A DNA stretch of 46,131 nucleotides from an uncultured Myxococcaceae bacterium (lineage in GTDB: Bacteria > Myxococcota_A > Polyangia > Polyangiales > Ga0077539). The stretch lies in NCBI GenBank assembly GCA_945952225.1, contig CAMFHP010000066.1, positions 1-46,131 on the forward strand. The letters run 5' to 3'. Below, piece after piece: positions 38,938 to 46,131 of the stretch (positions are counted from its first letter, which is position 1; the number at the start of each line of letters is the position of its first letter). A program made the position numbers and the translations under genes. Below the pieces are notes generated by a model. It was not told the DNA's origin, did no database searches, and saw only the letters and a program-made list of their open reading frames with translations.

Positions 38938-40134
38938 TCACCGCGCGGGCGTGCCGAGCGCGTAGAGCGCGCCGTCGTCGGTGCCCACCACGAGGGTGCC
39001 GTCGCGGAGGATCGCGGGCGATCCGTCGATGTCGGCGCCGAGCACCACGGACCAGCGTACCGTGCCGTCGCCGTCGAGGCAGCGCAAGGTGTCGTCTTCG
39101 CCGCCCACGTAGATGCGCCCGTCGGCGTCGATGCGCGCCGCGCCGCGCACGGGATAGCCCGTGGGCACCGCGAAGACCTCGGTGCCGTCGGCCGCGCGGA
39201 GGCCGTAGAGGGTTCCGTCTTCGGCGCCGACGACGACCACGCCGTCGCGGGTGAGCGCGGGCGTCGCGCGGATGCCGGGCGCGTCGCGGGCGCCGTGCGT
39301 GGTGAAGTCCCAGCGGCGCGTGCCGTCGGGCGAGAACGCGCGGAGGTGGCCGTCGAGCGCGCCCACGACGAAGCCGCCGTCGTCGAGCACCAGCACCCCT
39401 GCGTAGACGGGCGCCGGGAGGTCGACGCGGCGGGTGAAGCTCCCTGCGCGCGTGTCGAACAGGGCCACGGCGCCGTGCACCTCGGGGACGTAGAGCGTTC
39501 CGTCGGGCGCGAGGGCGGGCGGTCCGAACGCGTGCGATCGCAGCGGCGCGCGCCATCGCACGGCGCCGTCGACGGGGTTCACGGCCATCACGTCGTGGGC
39601 TGCGTAGAAGATGGTTCCGTCGGGACCGAGGACGGGCGGCGCGTCGGCGTCGTCGGTGGTGCGCACGCTCCACTGTTCGAGGCCGCGCGCGTCGACGGCG
39701 ACGAGGCGGTCTCCGTCGTGGCCGAAGACCGTGAGACCGCCCACCACCGCGGGCGACGAGAACACCCGATCGGGCGCGGCGTAGCCCCAGCGCACCACGC
39801 CCCGTCGATCGACCGCGAGCACAGACCCATCGACGGAGCCGAAGATCGCGCGGTCGTCGGCGTCGACGACGGGCGAGGCGAACACGCGCCGCTGCGTGCG
39901 CACGCGCCAGAGGATCGAAGGCTGCGAAGCGGGTCCGCGGTGCACGTCGCGGCCCGTGTGGCGCGCGTCGGCGCAGGCCATCGCGGTGAAGGTCGCGGCG
40001 CGGTCGGAGACGTCGGCGGGGGGCGACGCGTCGGGGCGGGGCTGCGCGTCGGCGCGCGTCGGGGCGCGTCCGCACCAGGAGAGCAGGGCGGCGAGCGAGG
40101 CCGCGCGCGCGACCCCGCGGGAGAGAGGGATCAT
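38938..40134 (-). CDS. Exported PQQ-like beta-propeller protein
   Basis: A 398-residue protein with a signal segment (RAASLAALLSWCGRAP) and about seven propeller blades. Each has the pattern 'SPvvd.dG..yvGs.DG.l.A.d..G..rW' (for example VFASPVVDADDRAIFGSVDG and AILRDGTLVVGTDDGALYAL). No PQQ-binding or catalytic residues are evident, so it is probably a structural or assembly propeller (BamB-like) rather than a dehydrogenase. ATG 40134 overlaps the TPR gene stop by 4 bases. The signal's LSWC is a poor lipobox, so lipidation is uncertain. Confidence 0.88.
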   Translation of the reverse strand: MIPLSRGVARAASLAALLSWCGRAPTRADAQPRPDASPPADVSDRAATFTAMACADARHTGRDVHRGPASQPSILWRVRTQRRVFASPVVDADDRAIFGSVDGSVLAVDRRGVVRWGYAAPDRVFSSPAVVGGLTVFGHDGDRLVAVDARGLEQWSVRTTDDADAPPVLGPDGTIFYAAHDVMAVNPVDGAVRWRAPLRSHAFGPPALAPDGTLYVPEVHGAVALFDTRAGSFTRRVDLPAPVYAGVLVLDDGGFVVGALDGHLRAFSPDGTRRWDFTTHGARDAPGIRATPALTRDGVVVVGAEDGTLYGLRAADGTEVFAVPTGYPVRGAARIDADGRIYVGGEDDTLRCLDGDGTVRWSVVLGADIDGSPAILRDGTLVVGTDDGALYALGTPAR

Positions 40135-43100
40135 GTCGTGGGGCGGTCGGCGCCGGCGAGGCGGCGCGCTTCCATGAAGCGGTCGGAGAGGGCGACGCGC
40201 ACGAGGCGACCGACGGCGGGCACGGACTCCACCGCGTCGATGGGCGCGGTGCCTGCGGGCGAGAGCAGCGCGATGCCGCCGGACACGCTTCCCGTCGCGA
40301 GGAGGGCCACGCGGTCGCCGAGTTCGAGGGCGCCCGCGCGGATGGTCTCGGCGTCTTTGATGCCCGTGCGGAGCACCACGTCGGCGAAGGGCGCGATCTC
40401 GGTGTGGAGCGCGCGGGGCATCGCCCGGGTGATGCGCGCAGAGAGCTCGACGAGCTCGCGGGCGTCGACGCCGTCGGGGCGGTACATGGGCTCGAACTGA
40501 CGAAGCACCGCACCGAGCGCGAGGGCCAGCTCGCGGCCCGCGATGCGCACAGGCACGGTGAGCGACAGCGCGAGGAGGAGCATCGCGCGGGCGATGGCGA
40601 AGCGCGACGCGGGCGTGAGCTCGGCGGCCGTCGGCACGAGCACCGCGGGCGGGCAGCGGCCGATGGGGGCGCACACCGTGGGCACGCGGGCGGTGATGTA
40701 GATCTCGACGGCGGGGAGACCGAGCTCCTCGGCCCTGCGCGCGATCTCGTCGCGGAAGGGGTGCGGGCGCGCGCCGAGCTTCTCCGCGGAGAGGGCCCGC
40801 GGGTCGATGGGGAGCACCTGTTCGATCACTTCGGCGGCGCGTCCGAGCACCTCGCGGAGGGCCACGCTCACCGACGGCGGCGCGAGGAGCGCGAGGGCCT
40901 CGGGGGTGAGCGCGGCGGCGCCCAGGCCCTTCACCGTGCCGTCGAACGAGAGGGCGCGCGCGCGGTCGTTGCGCGAGCCCAGCGAGACGGCCACCGCGGC
41001 GGCGATGCGGCTCGCGTCGTCGTGACCGCGGACTTCGAGCATCTCCGAGAGGCGCTCCAGCATCGGGAGGTCGCGGGGGTTGAGGTCCGCGGCGCGGCGC
41101 ACGTCGGCGGTCGCGCGGTCGGCGATGGCCACGAAGGTCTCGGGGTCACCGTTGCGCATGTGAAACTGCCGCAGCGCCCGCAGCACCTTGAGGTCGCCGG
41201 GGCTGTCACGGCGCGCGGCTTCGAGGGCCGCGTGCGCGCGCTTCACGTCGTTGAGCGAGAGCTCGGCGAGGCTCGCGAGGCGCAGCAGACCTTCGATGCG
41301 CTCGGGACCCGGCGGCGCGAGCGCCACGAGCGACTGGAGCGCGTCGGCCTCGCGGGCCACGTCTCCGCTGCGGCGGTAGAGCTCCATGAGCCGCTGGAGC
41401 GTGCGTGCGTCGCGGGGTGCGAGGGCGAGCACGCGGCGCCAGGCGAGCTCGGCGCGCTTCGCGTCGTCGAGGTTCTCTTCGAGCACGGCGCCGAGGTTGA
41501 AGAGCGACTCGATGCGCTCGGCCGCGTCGGGCGTCTGCTTGGCCAGACGGATGAGCGCGTCTGCGGCGATGTTCCACTCGCCCGCGGCGCGTCCGAGGCG
41601 CGCGAGGGCGCGGAGCGACGCGAGGTCGTCGGGCGTCACGGCCAGCACGGTGCGCCACTGGGCGATGGCCCGCGCGAGGTCTCCCTGCGCCTCGGCCAGC
41701 TCGGCGGCGCGCGTGTGCATGCGGGCCTGATCCTGCGGGGCGTCGGCGGGCACCGAGGCGCGGCCGTACTTCTCCAGCAGTTCGAGCTCGCCCGTCGAGT
41801 CGCCCGCGTCGCGGAGAATCTGCAACGCCGCATCGAAGGCCGCGCGGTTCGAGGGATCGCGCTCCAGCACTTCACGGAAGGCCGCGAGCGCGCGGGTGCG
41901 CTCGGAGAGCGTGTCGCGCCAGAGGTTGGCGGCCTGCATCCACGACCACGCGCCGGCTTCGGGCGACGCGGCGTGGTTGCCTGCGGCTTCGAACATCTCC
42001 GCCGCGTTGGGGGCCTCGCCCGCGCGCAGCATCGACCACGCGGCGCCCCAGCGCGCGAGCACGCTCATGGGCAGCGCGTCGACCGCGCGCACGTGGAGCC
42101 CGAGGGCCCGGCCGTGATCGCCCGTGGCCTCGGCGGATTGCGCCGCGCGCGCGAGGTACACCGACCGCGTGGCGGCCTCGGCGGTGAAGTCCGCGAGGCG
42201 CTCCATCACGTCGGCGAAGCGGGTGTGATCGCCCGCGCGCCGCGCGTCGGCTTCGAGCCCGTGGAGCAGCCGAAGGTCGACGAGTCCGCGGGCCTGCGCC
42301 GCGGTGTGGAAGGGCGCCGCCGCCGCGGGGTCTCCGTCGGCGAGGGCCGACGCGAGGCGCGCGCCGAGGTGCGCGAAGGCCAGCGCGTTCGCGGGATCGC
42401 CCGCGTGCTCGACGAGCCGCGTGATCACGTCGAGGGCTTCACCGTGGCGTCCCTGTTCGAGGAAGAACCGCAGCAGCGCGTGGAGCGACGCGAGGTGGCC
42501 CGGCGCCAGCGTGAGAATCTCCTGGAGCGAGAGCACCGCCGACGCGACCTGCTGACGGTGCGCGCGGTCGATCTCCGCGAGGCGCTCGTAGGCAGCCACG
42601 CGCTCGGCGTCGGTGCCCGCGGTGTTGAGACGGTCGAAGGCGCGCTCGATGGCCTCGGCGTGCATGCCCGCGCGGAGCCAGATGCGCTCCTCGGTGGCCG
42701 CGAGGGCGCGGTCTTGCAGCGCGAACGTGCGGCTGCGCGCGAGGGCCTGCGACGCGTCGGCGAAGCGCGATGCGCGTTCGAGCGAGAGCGCGAGGAACGT
42801 GCCCGCACCGAGCACGCCCTCGGGGTGTTCCCGTCCCGCGGCCCATGCGGACTCGGCCATCGCGCGGGCCACGGCCACGGCGCGCTCGGGGTTCTGCCCC
42901 GCCGCGCGGAGCACCAGCGCGCCGAGCGACGCGTCGGAGGGATCGCGGCTCCAGGCCTTCCACACCTGCTCGGCCGCCGCCGACGGATCGAGCGCCGCGC
43001 GACGGAGCGCCGACTGCACCGCCGCCATGCGCTGCGCCGCGCCGTCTCCCGTGATCGCCGCCGCATCGAGCAGGTCCGCGCCGTTCGCCGCCACGGCCTC

Positions 43101-46100
43101 GCCGCGCGACGCGTGGAGCGCCGCGAGCTCTGCCGCCGCGAGATCGCCCGCGAGCCCATCGGCCGCCTTCGCCGCATCGACGTCACCGCCGACCGCGCCG
43201 AGCGCCTTCGCCCACGCGCCCGCGAGGAGCGCGAAGGTCGCCGCGCGCCGCGGATCCCCCGACGTGGACGCTTCGGCCCGCAGCCCGTCGAGCACCGCGG
43301 CCTCGTCGCCGCCGAAGCCCGCCTGCGCCCGCCGCGCCCATGCCGCCGCGCCACGTTCCTCCGAGGTCGTGAGGGCCGCGGCGCGCAGCTCGGGACGCTC
43401 CCCTTCGCCCGCGCGGGCCGCACGCTCGATGCGCGCGATCTCGTGCCACACGGAGTCGCCGTGCGCGCTGCGCAGGGTGTCGCTCGCCTCGATGCCCCCG
43501 GTCGCCGCGACGAGGGCCGCGTGCGCGATGCCCCCGTGTGCCGACGCGCCGAGCGCCGCGGACTCGGCCCCGTCGAGGGAGCCACTCTTCGCACGGAACC
43601 CCGCCTCGACCGCGCCCGCCTGCGCGCCGCCCACGAACGCCGCCGCCCGCGTCGCCGCGAGCGACTCGTCGCGCGAAGCAGCCGCCCGGCGCAGCGCGAG
43701 AAAGCGCCCTGCATCCGTCGTGTCGTCGTCGCCCCACGCGGTCCACGCGCGGAGCCCCGCCGCCGTGGCGAGGGAGCGCCCCGTGGACACCTGCGCCGAG
43801 GGGTCTCCCCCCGCGTCGCGCACGGCGTGGGCCGCGAGCCATCCCGCGACGCCTCCGTCCGCCACCGCGTCGCCCGCCACGGCGTCACCGAGTACACCGT
43901 CGAGCGCGCGTCGCAGCGCGGTCGCAACCACCGAGCTCGTGGTGCCGAGGGCCGCCTGTGCGAGTCCGGTCACCGCCTCGCGGAAGTACCCCCCGTTCGA
44001 CTGCGCGAGCCCGATGCGCGCCATCGCGAGCCACGCGCTCGCATCGGACGGATCGCGCGCGACCGCATCGCGAATTGCCTGCATCGCAGCCTGGGCCTCT
44101 TCGCCCTCCATCATGCGCGCGCGGGCCACGTCGACGCTCGCCGCGAGCACGCCGCCCGTAGCCGTCGCGAAGGCGCCGAGCGCATCGCCCATCGCGCTGC
44201 GGGAGTGTCCTGCCGCGAGCATCTGGGCCACCGCGCCGCCCACGCCGCCGAGGGCCGCGAGCTCACGCCAGATCGACTGGGCGCGCGCATCGTCGACACG
44301 CGCCGCGAGCTCGCCCGCCAGCGTGAGGAGCGTCGCGCGCTCTTCGTCACCGAGCGGCGTCGCGAGCTCGGCGTCGCAGAGCGCGAGGGCCGCCGTGGCG
44401 TTGCCCGCGGCGATCTCGATGCGTCGCAGGAGCCGGATGGCGGGTGCATACGTCGGCGCCAGCGCGAAGGCCGCGGCGGCGTGACGGCGCGCGAGCTCAC
44501 GGTCACCGGCCACGCCGTCGTAGAGGTCGGCGGCGAGCGTGAGCATGGCGGCGGCTCGCGGGGGCTGCGCGTGCGCAGACTCGTCGACGAGCATCGCAGC
44601 GCGCGCGAGCGCCTCGGCACGCGGATCGAGCGCGTAGAGGTGCTCGGTGTCATCGCCCGCGAGGTTGCGGCTCGTCACCGACGCCGCGAGGATCGCGCCG
44701 CGGTCGGCTTCGGGCGTCTCGACCTCGATCTCTTCGCCGCCCTCGACGAGCAGCTCGGTCTCGGCGCCGCCCTCGTCGCCGTCGACCTCGATCACGCTCG
44801 GTCCCTCGGAGACTGTCGACACGAGCGAAGGTCCGTCGTCGACGTCGAGCTCCATGTCGGGCGCGTCGTCGAGCGACATCTCGGGCGCTTCATCGAGCGA
44901 GGTCGCGGGCGCTTCGTCGTCGAGCGAAGTGGAGGGGGCTTCGTCGTCGAGCGAGGTGGAGGGTGCGTCGTCGAGCGAGGTCGACGGCGCTTCGTCGGCG
45001 GGCGCGAGCGGTTCGAAGTCGAGGAGCTGCGCGGCCGTGGCGGTGCTCTCGGCGTCGAGGTCGGAGGTGATGAGCGCCTCGGGCGCGTCGCTGACGGGCG
45101 GCTCGATGTCGAGGCGGAAGGGCGCGACCTTCACCTCCGCGGACACGCCGTCGAGGGTCTCTTCGGCGAGGTCGGGAACGGGCGTCGCGGGCGCCGACGT
45201 CTCGCCCTGCATCGAGCGCAGGAGCTCGGGCACGATGGACGTGGGATCGGGCGCGCCGAGGTGGAGTTCGAGGTCCTCGGGCAGCGACGCGCGCGTGCCC
45301 GGCGGGTTGAGCGCGTCGAAGCCCAGCGCCTCGTGGAGCGAGAGCGGCACCTCGTGGGTGCGCACCACCGTGAGGTTCGCGAGGAGCTCGTCGGGCGGAT
45401 CGACCGCGAGGGCCGGCGGCGCCGAGAGACGCGCCACGAAGGACGGATCGTTCTTCTCGTCGAGTTCGAGGGAGCGAAAGGCCGCATCGAGATCATCGCC
45501 GTCGAGGGTGCCGAGCGAGAGCGCCTCGGGGGGCGGCGACACGATGCGCGGCGGCGCGATGGAGCCCACACGCGACGTGAGCTCGGGCAGCTCGATGGAG
45601 AGCGGCACGGGCTGCGAGATCGCGGCGTCGACGGGCGCGTGCGCGTCGGGCTCGTGGGGGTTCGAGAGCGAGGTCTCGGGCTCCACGGGCGGCGGCGGCG
45701 CGGCGGGCAGCGGCGGCGGTGCCGGAGGATGGAAGCTCGCCGGGTCGACGGGCTCCGGGGGTTCGAACGCGTCGCGCGTGGTCGTCGCGGGGTTCGCGGG
45801 CGTCGGCGGAATCGACGTGAGCTCGATCTCCGAGAGGTCGACCTCCGGGGCCTCGGAGCGCGTGGCCGACGGCGGCGGCGGCGGATCCGAGAGCACCGTC
45901 GCGACCGACGACGCGCGGGGCGGCACCGACTCGATCTCGATGTCCGAGAGGTCGACCTCGGCGAGGGGCGGAATCGCCGGGCCCGTCGACACCGCGGAGG
46001 GCATCGCGACGGGCGGCGGACGCAGCGACGGCGGGCGCGTTCCCACGGCGGGGCGGCCGGTTGCAGGCGTGTGCAGGCGGCCCCCGCGGGGCGGCGCGGG

Positions 46101-46130
46101 CACGGGCGGCGCAGGCGCGCGGGGAATGGA
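40131..46130 (-). CDS. Giant TPR-repeat protein, 5' partial
   Basis: About 2000 codons, open to the right edge, so the true N-terminus is missing; a GTG at 46103 is possible. Residues about 1-480 are acidic, Pro-rich and disordered, with EVDLSDIEIES- and EVDLSEIELTS-type repeats and a SLDDE/SLDDA run. Then about 1250 residues of Ala-rich helical repeats include clear TPRs (AKRAELAWRRVLALAPRDAR, KRAHAALEAARRDSPGDLKV). The last about 250 residues form a separate domain with VEIYITARVPTVCAPIG and RFAIARAMLLLALSLTVPVR. There is no signal peptide in view. It overlaps the propeller gene. Such proteins serve as scaffolds in myxobacteria; its role here is unknown. Confidence 0.85.
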   Translation of the reverse strand, partial: SIPRAPAPPVPAPPRGGRLHTPATGRPAVGTRPPSLRPPPVAMPSAVSTGPAIPPLAEVDLSDIEIESVPPRASSVATVLSDPPPPPSATRSEAPEVDLSEIELTSIPPTPANPATTTRDAFEPPEPVDPASFHPPAPPPLPAAPPPPVEPETSLSNPHEPDAHAPVDAAISQPVPLSIELPELTSRVGSIAPPRIVSPPPEALSLGTLDGDDLDAAFRSLELDEKNDPSFVARLSAPPALAVDPPDELLANLTVVRTHEVPLSLHEALGFDALNPPGTRASLPEDLELHLGAPDPTSIVPELLRSMQGETSAPATPVPDLAEETLDGVSAEVKVAPFRLDIEPPVSDAPEALITSDLDAESTATAAQLLDFEPLAPADEAPSTSLDDAPSTSLDDEAPSTSLDDEAPATSLDEAPEMSLDDAPDMELDVDDGPSLVSTVSEGPSVIEVDGDEGGAETELLVEGGEEIEVETPEADRGAILAASVTSRNLAGDDTEHLYALDPRAEALARAAMLVDESAHAQPPRAAAMLTLAADLYDGVAGDRELARRHAAAAFALAPTYAPAIRLLRRIEIAAGNATAALALCDAELATPLGDEERATLLTLAGELAARVDDARAQSIWRELAALGGVGGAVAQMLAAGHSRSAMGDALGAFATATGGVLAASVDVARARMMEGEEAQAAMQAIRDAVARDPSDASAWLAMARIGLAQSNGGYFREAVTGLAQAALGTTSSVVATALRRALDGVLGDAVAGDAVADGGVAGWLAAHAVRDAGGDPSAQVSTGRSLATAAGLRAWTAWGDDDTTDAGRFLALRRAAASRDESLAATRAAAFVGGAQAGAVEAGFRAKSGSLDGAESAALGASAHGGIAHAALVAATGGIEASDTLRSAHGDSVWHEIARIERAARAGEGERPELRAAALTTSEERGAAAWARRAQAGFGGDEAAVLDGLRAEASTSGDPRRAATFALLAGAWAKALGAVGGDVDAAKAADGLAGDLAAAELAALHASRGEAVAANGADLLDAAAITGDGAAQRMAAVQSALRRAALDPSAAAEQVWKAWSRDPSDASLGALVLRAAGQNPERAVAVARAMAESAWAAGREHPEGVLGAGTFLALSLERASRFADASQALARSRTFALQDRALAATEERIWLRAGMHAEAIERAFDRLNTAGTDAERVAAYERLAEIDRAHRQQVASAVLSLQEILTLAPGHLASLHALLRFFLEQGRHGEALDVITRLVEHAGDPANALAFAHLGARLASALADGDPAAAAPFHTAAQARGLVDLRLLHGLEADARRAGDHTRFADVMERLADFTAEAATRSVYLARAAQSAEATGDHGRALGLHVRAVDALPMSVLARWGAAWSMLRAGEAPNAAEMFEAAGNHAASPEAGAWSWMQAANLWRDTLSERTRALAAFREVLERDPSNRAAFDAALQILRDAGDSTGELELLEKYGRASVPADAPQDQARMHTRAAELAEAQGDLARAIAQWRTVLAVTPDDLASLRALARLGRAAGEWNIAADALIRLAKQTPDAAERIESLFNLGAVLEENLDDAKRAELAWRRVLALAPRDARTLQRLMELYRRSGDVAREADALQSLVALAPPGPERIEGLLRLASLAELSLNDVKRAHAALEAARRDSPGDLKVLRALRQFHMRNGDPETFVAIADRATADVRRAADLNPRDLPMLERLSEMLEVRGHDDASRIAAAVAVSLGSRNDRARALSFDGTVKGLGAAALTPEALALLAPPSVSVALREVLGRAAEVIEQVLPIDPRALSAEKLGARPHPFRDEIARRAEELGLPAVEIYITARVPTVCAPIGRCPPAVLVPTAAELTPASRFAIARAMLLLALSLTVPVRIAGRELALALGAVLRQFEPMYRPDGVDARELVELSARITRAMPRALHTEIAPFADVVLRTGIKDAETIRAGALELGDRVALLATGSVSGGIALLSPAGTAPIDAVESVPAVGRLVRVALSDRFMEARRLAGADRPTT
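44862..44996 (-). repeat. SLDDE-type tandem repeat in the TPR protein's acidic region
   Basis: About six imperfect copies of a roughly 8-10-residue unit reading APSTSLDDE / APATSLDE / APEMSLDDA on the minus strand. It is a degenerate coding repeat in the disordered N-terminal region. Confidence 0.7.
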
Positions 46131-46131
46131 C

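Overview
The window is very GC-rich and densely coded, with no intergenic stretch above about 300 bases. It most resembles a member of the Myxococcota, probably a Sandaracinus/Polyangia-type myxobacterium. The clues are surface lipoproteins with Asp/Ala-rich linkers, a MYXO-CTERM-like C-terminus, a lipoprotein carrying 16 Cys-rich Stig1-like repeats, a Hanks-type Ser/Thr kinase and a very large TPR protein. This assignment is inference. I saw no rRNA, tRNA, CRISPR array or prophage.

Layout. 2-934: end of an outer-membrane-barrel-like protein. 937-5061 (-): MoxR ATPase, DUF58 protein and transglutaminase, a classic trio. 5184-5951 (-): cysH-type reductase. 6108-7456 (+): two tandem paralogous lipoprotein-like genes. 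7528-9076 (+): three overlapping genes (unknown, alpha/beta hydrolase, adaptor-like lipoprotein). 9133-10577 (-): two exported proteins with phage-tail-collar-like modules. 10653-12345: two unknown genes. 12485-13897 (-): hflX. 14038-14820 (+): CPBP protease. 14845-15521 (-): HNH nuclease and a small partner. 15573-17603 (-): two membrane proteins. 17849-20797 (+): propeller-like lipoprotein with a MYXO-CTERM-like tail. 20799-21887: an Rpn-family nuclease gene between two identical 53-bp direct repeats. 21907-23783 (-): glnA and glnB. 23873-28611 (-): SNF2/SWIM helicase and Ser/Thr kinase. 28874-31234 (+): Stig1-like lipoprotein. 31420-33732: aldo/keto reductase, Bcp peroxiredoxin and a double-PTH2-like protein. 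33736-46130 (-): esterase lipoprotein, FG-GAP-like lipoprotein, RNase R, PQQ-like propeller and a giant TPR protein, nearly contiguous and probably one operon.

Functional links. glnB and glnA form a nitrogen-assimilation pair. MoxR/DUF58/transglutaminase probably act together at the envelope. Much of the remainder is exported surface protein: at least five proteins have a lipobox-like signal and several use Asp-rich spacers.

The strongest unexplained signal is the Rpn cassette. Its 53-bp repeats are perfect, hairpin-forming, and sit exactly at the cassette edges between the convergent lipoprotein and glnA genes, as if a single intergenic hairpin had been duplicated on insertion. Secondary signals are a set of near-leaderless promoters, two of them overlapped by perfect inverted repeats at the -35; a tandem PTH2-fold protein; and bacterial lipoproteins built from tail-collar-like modules.
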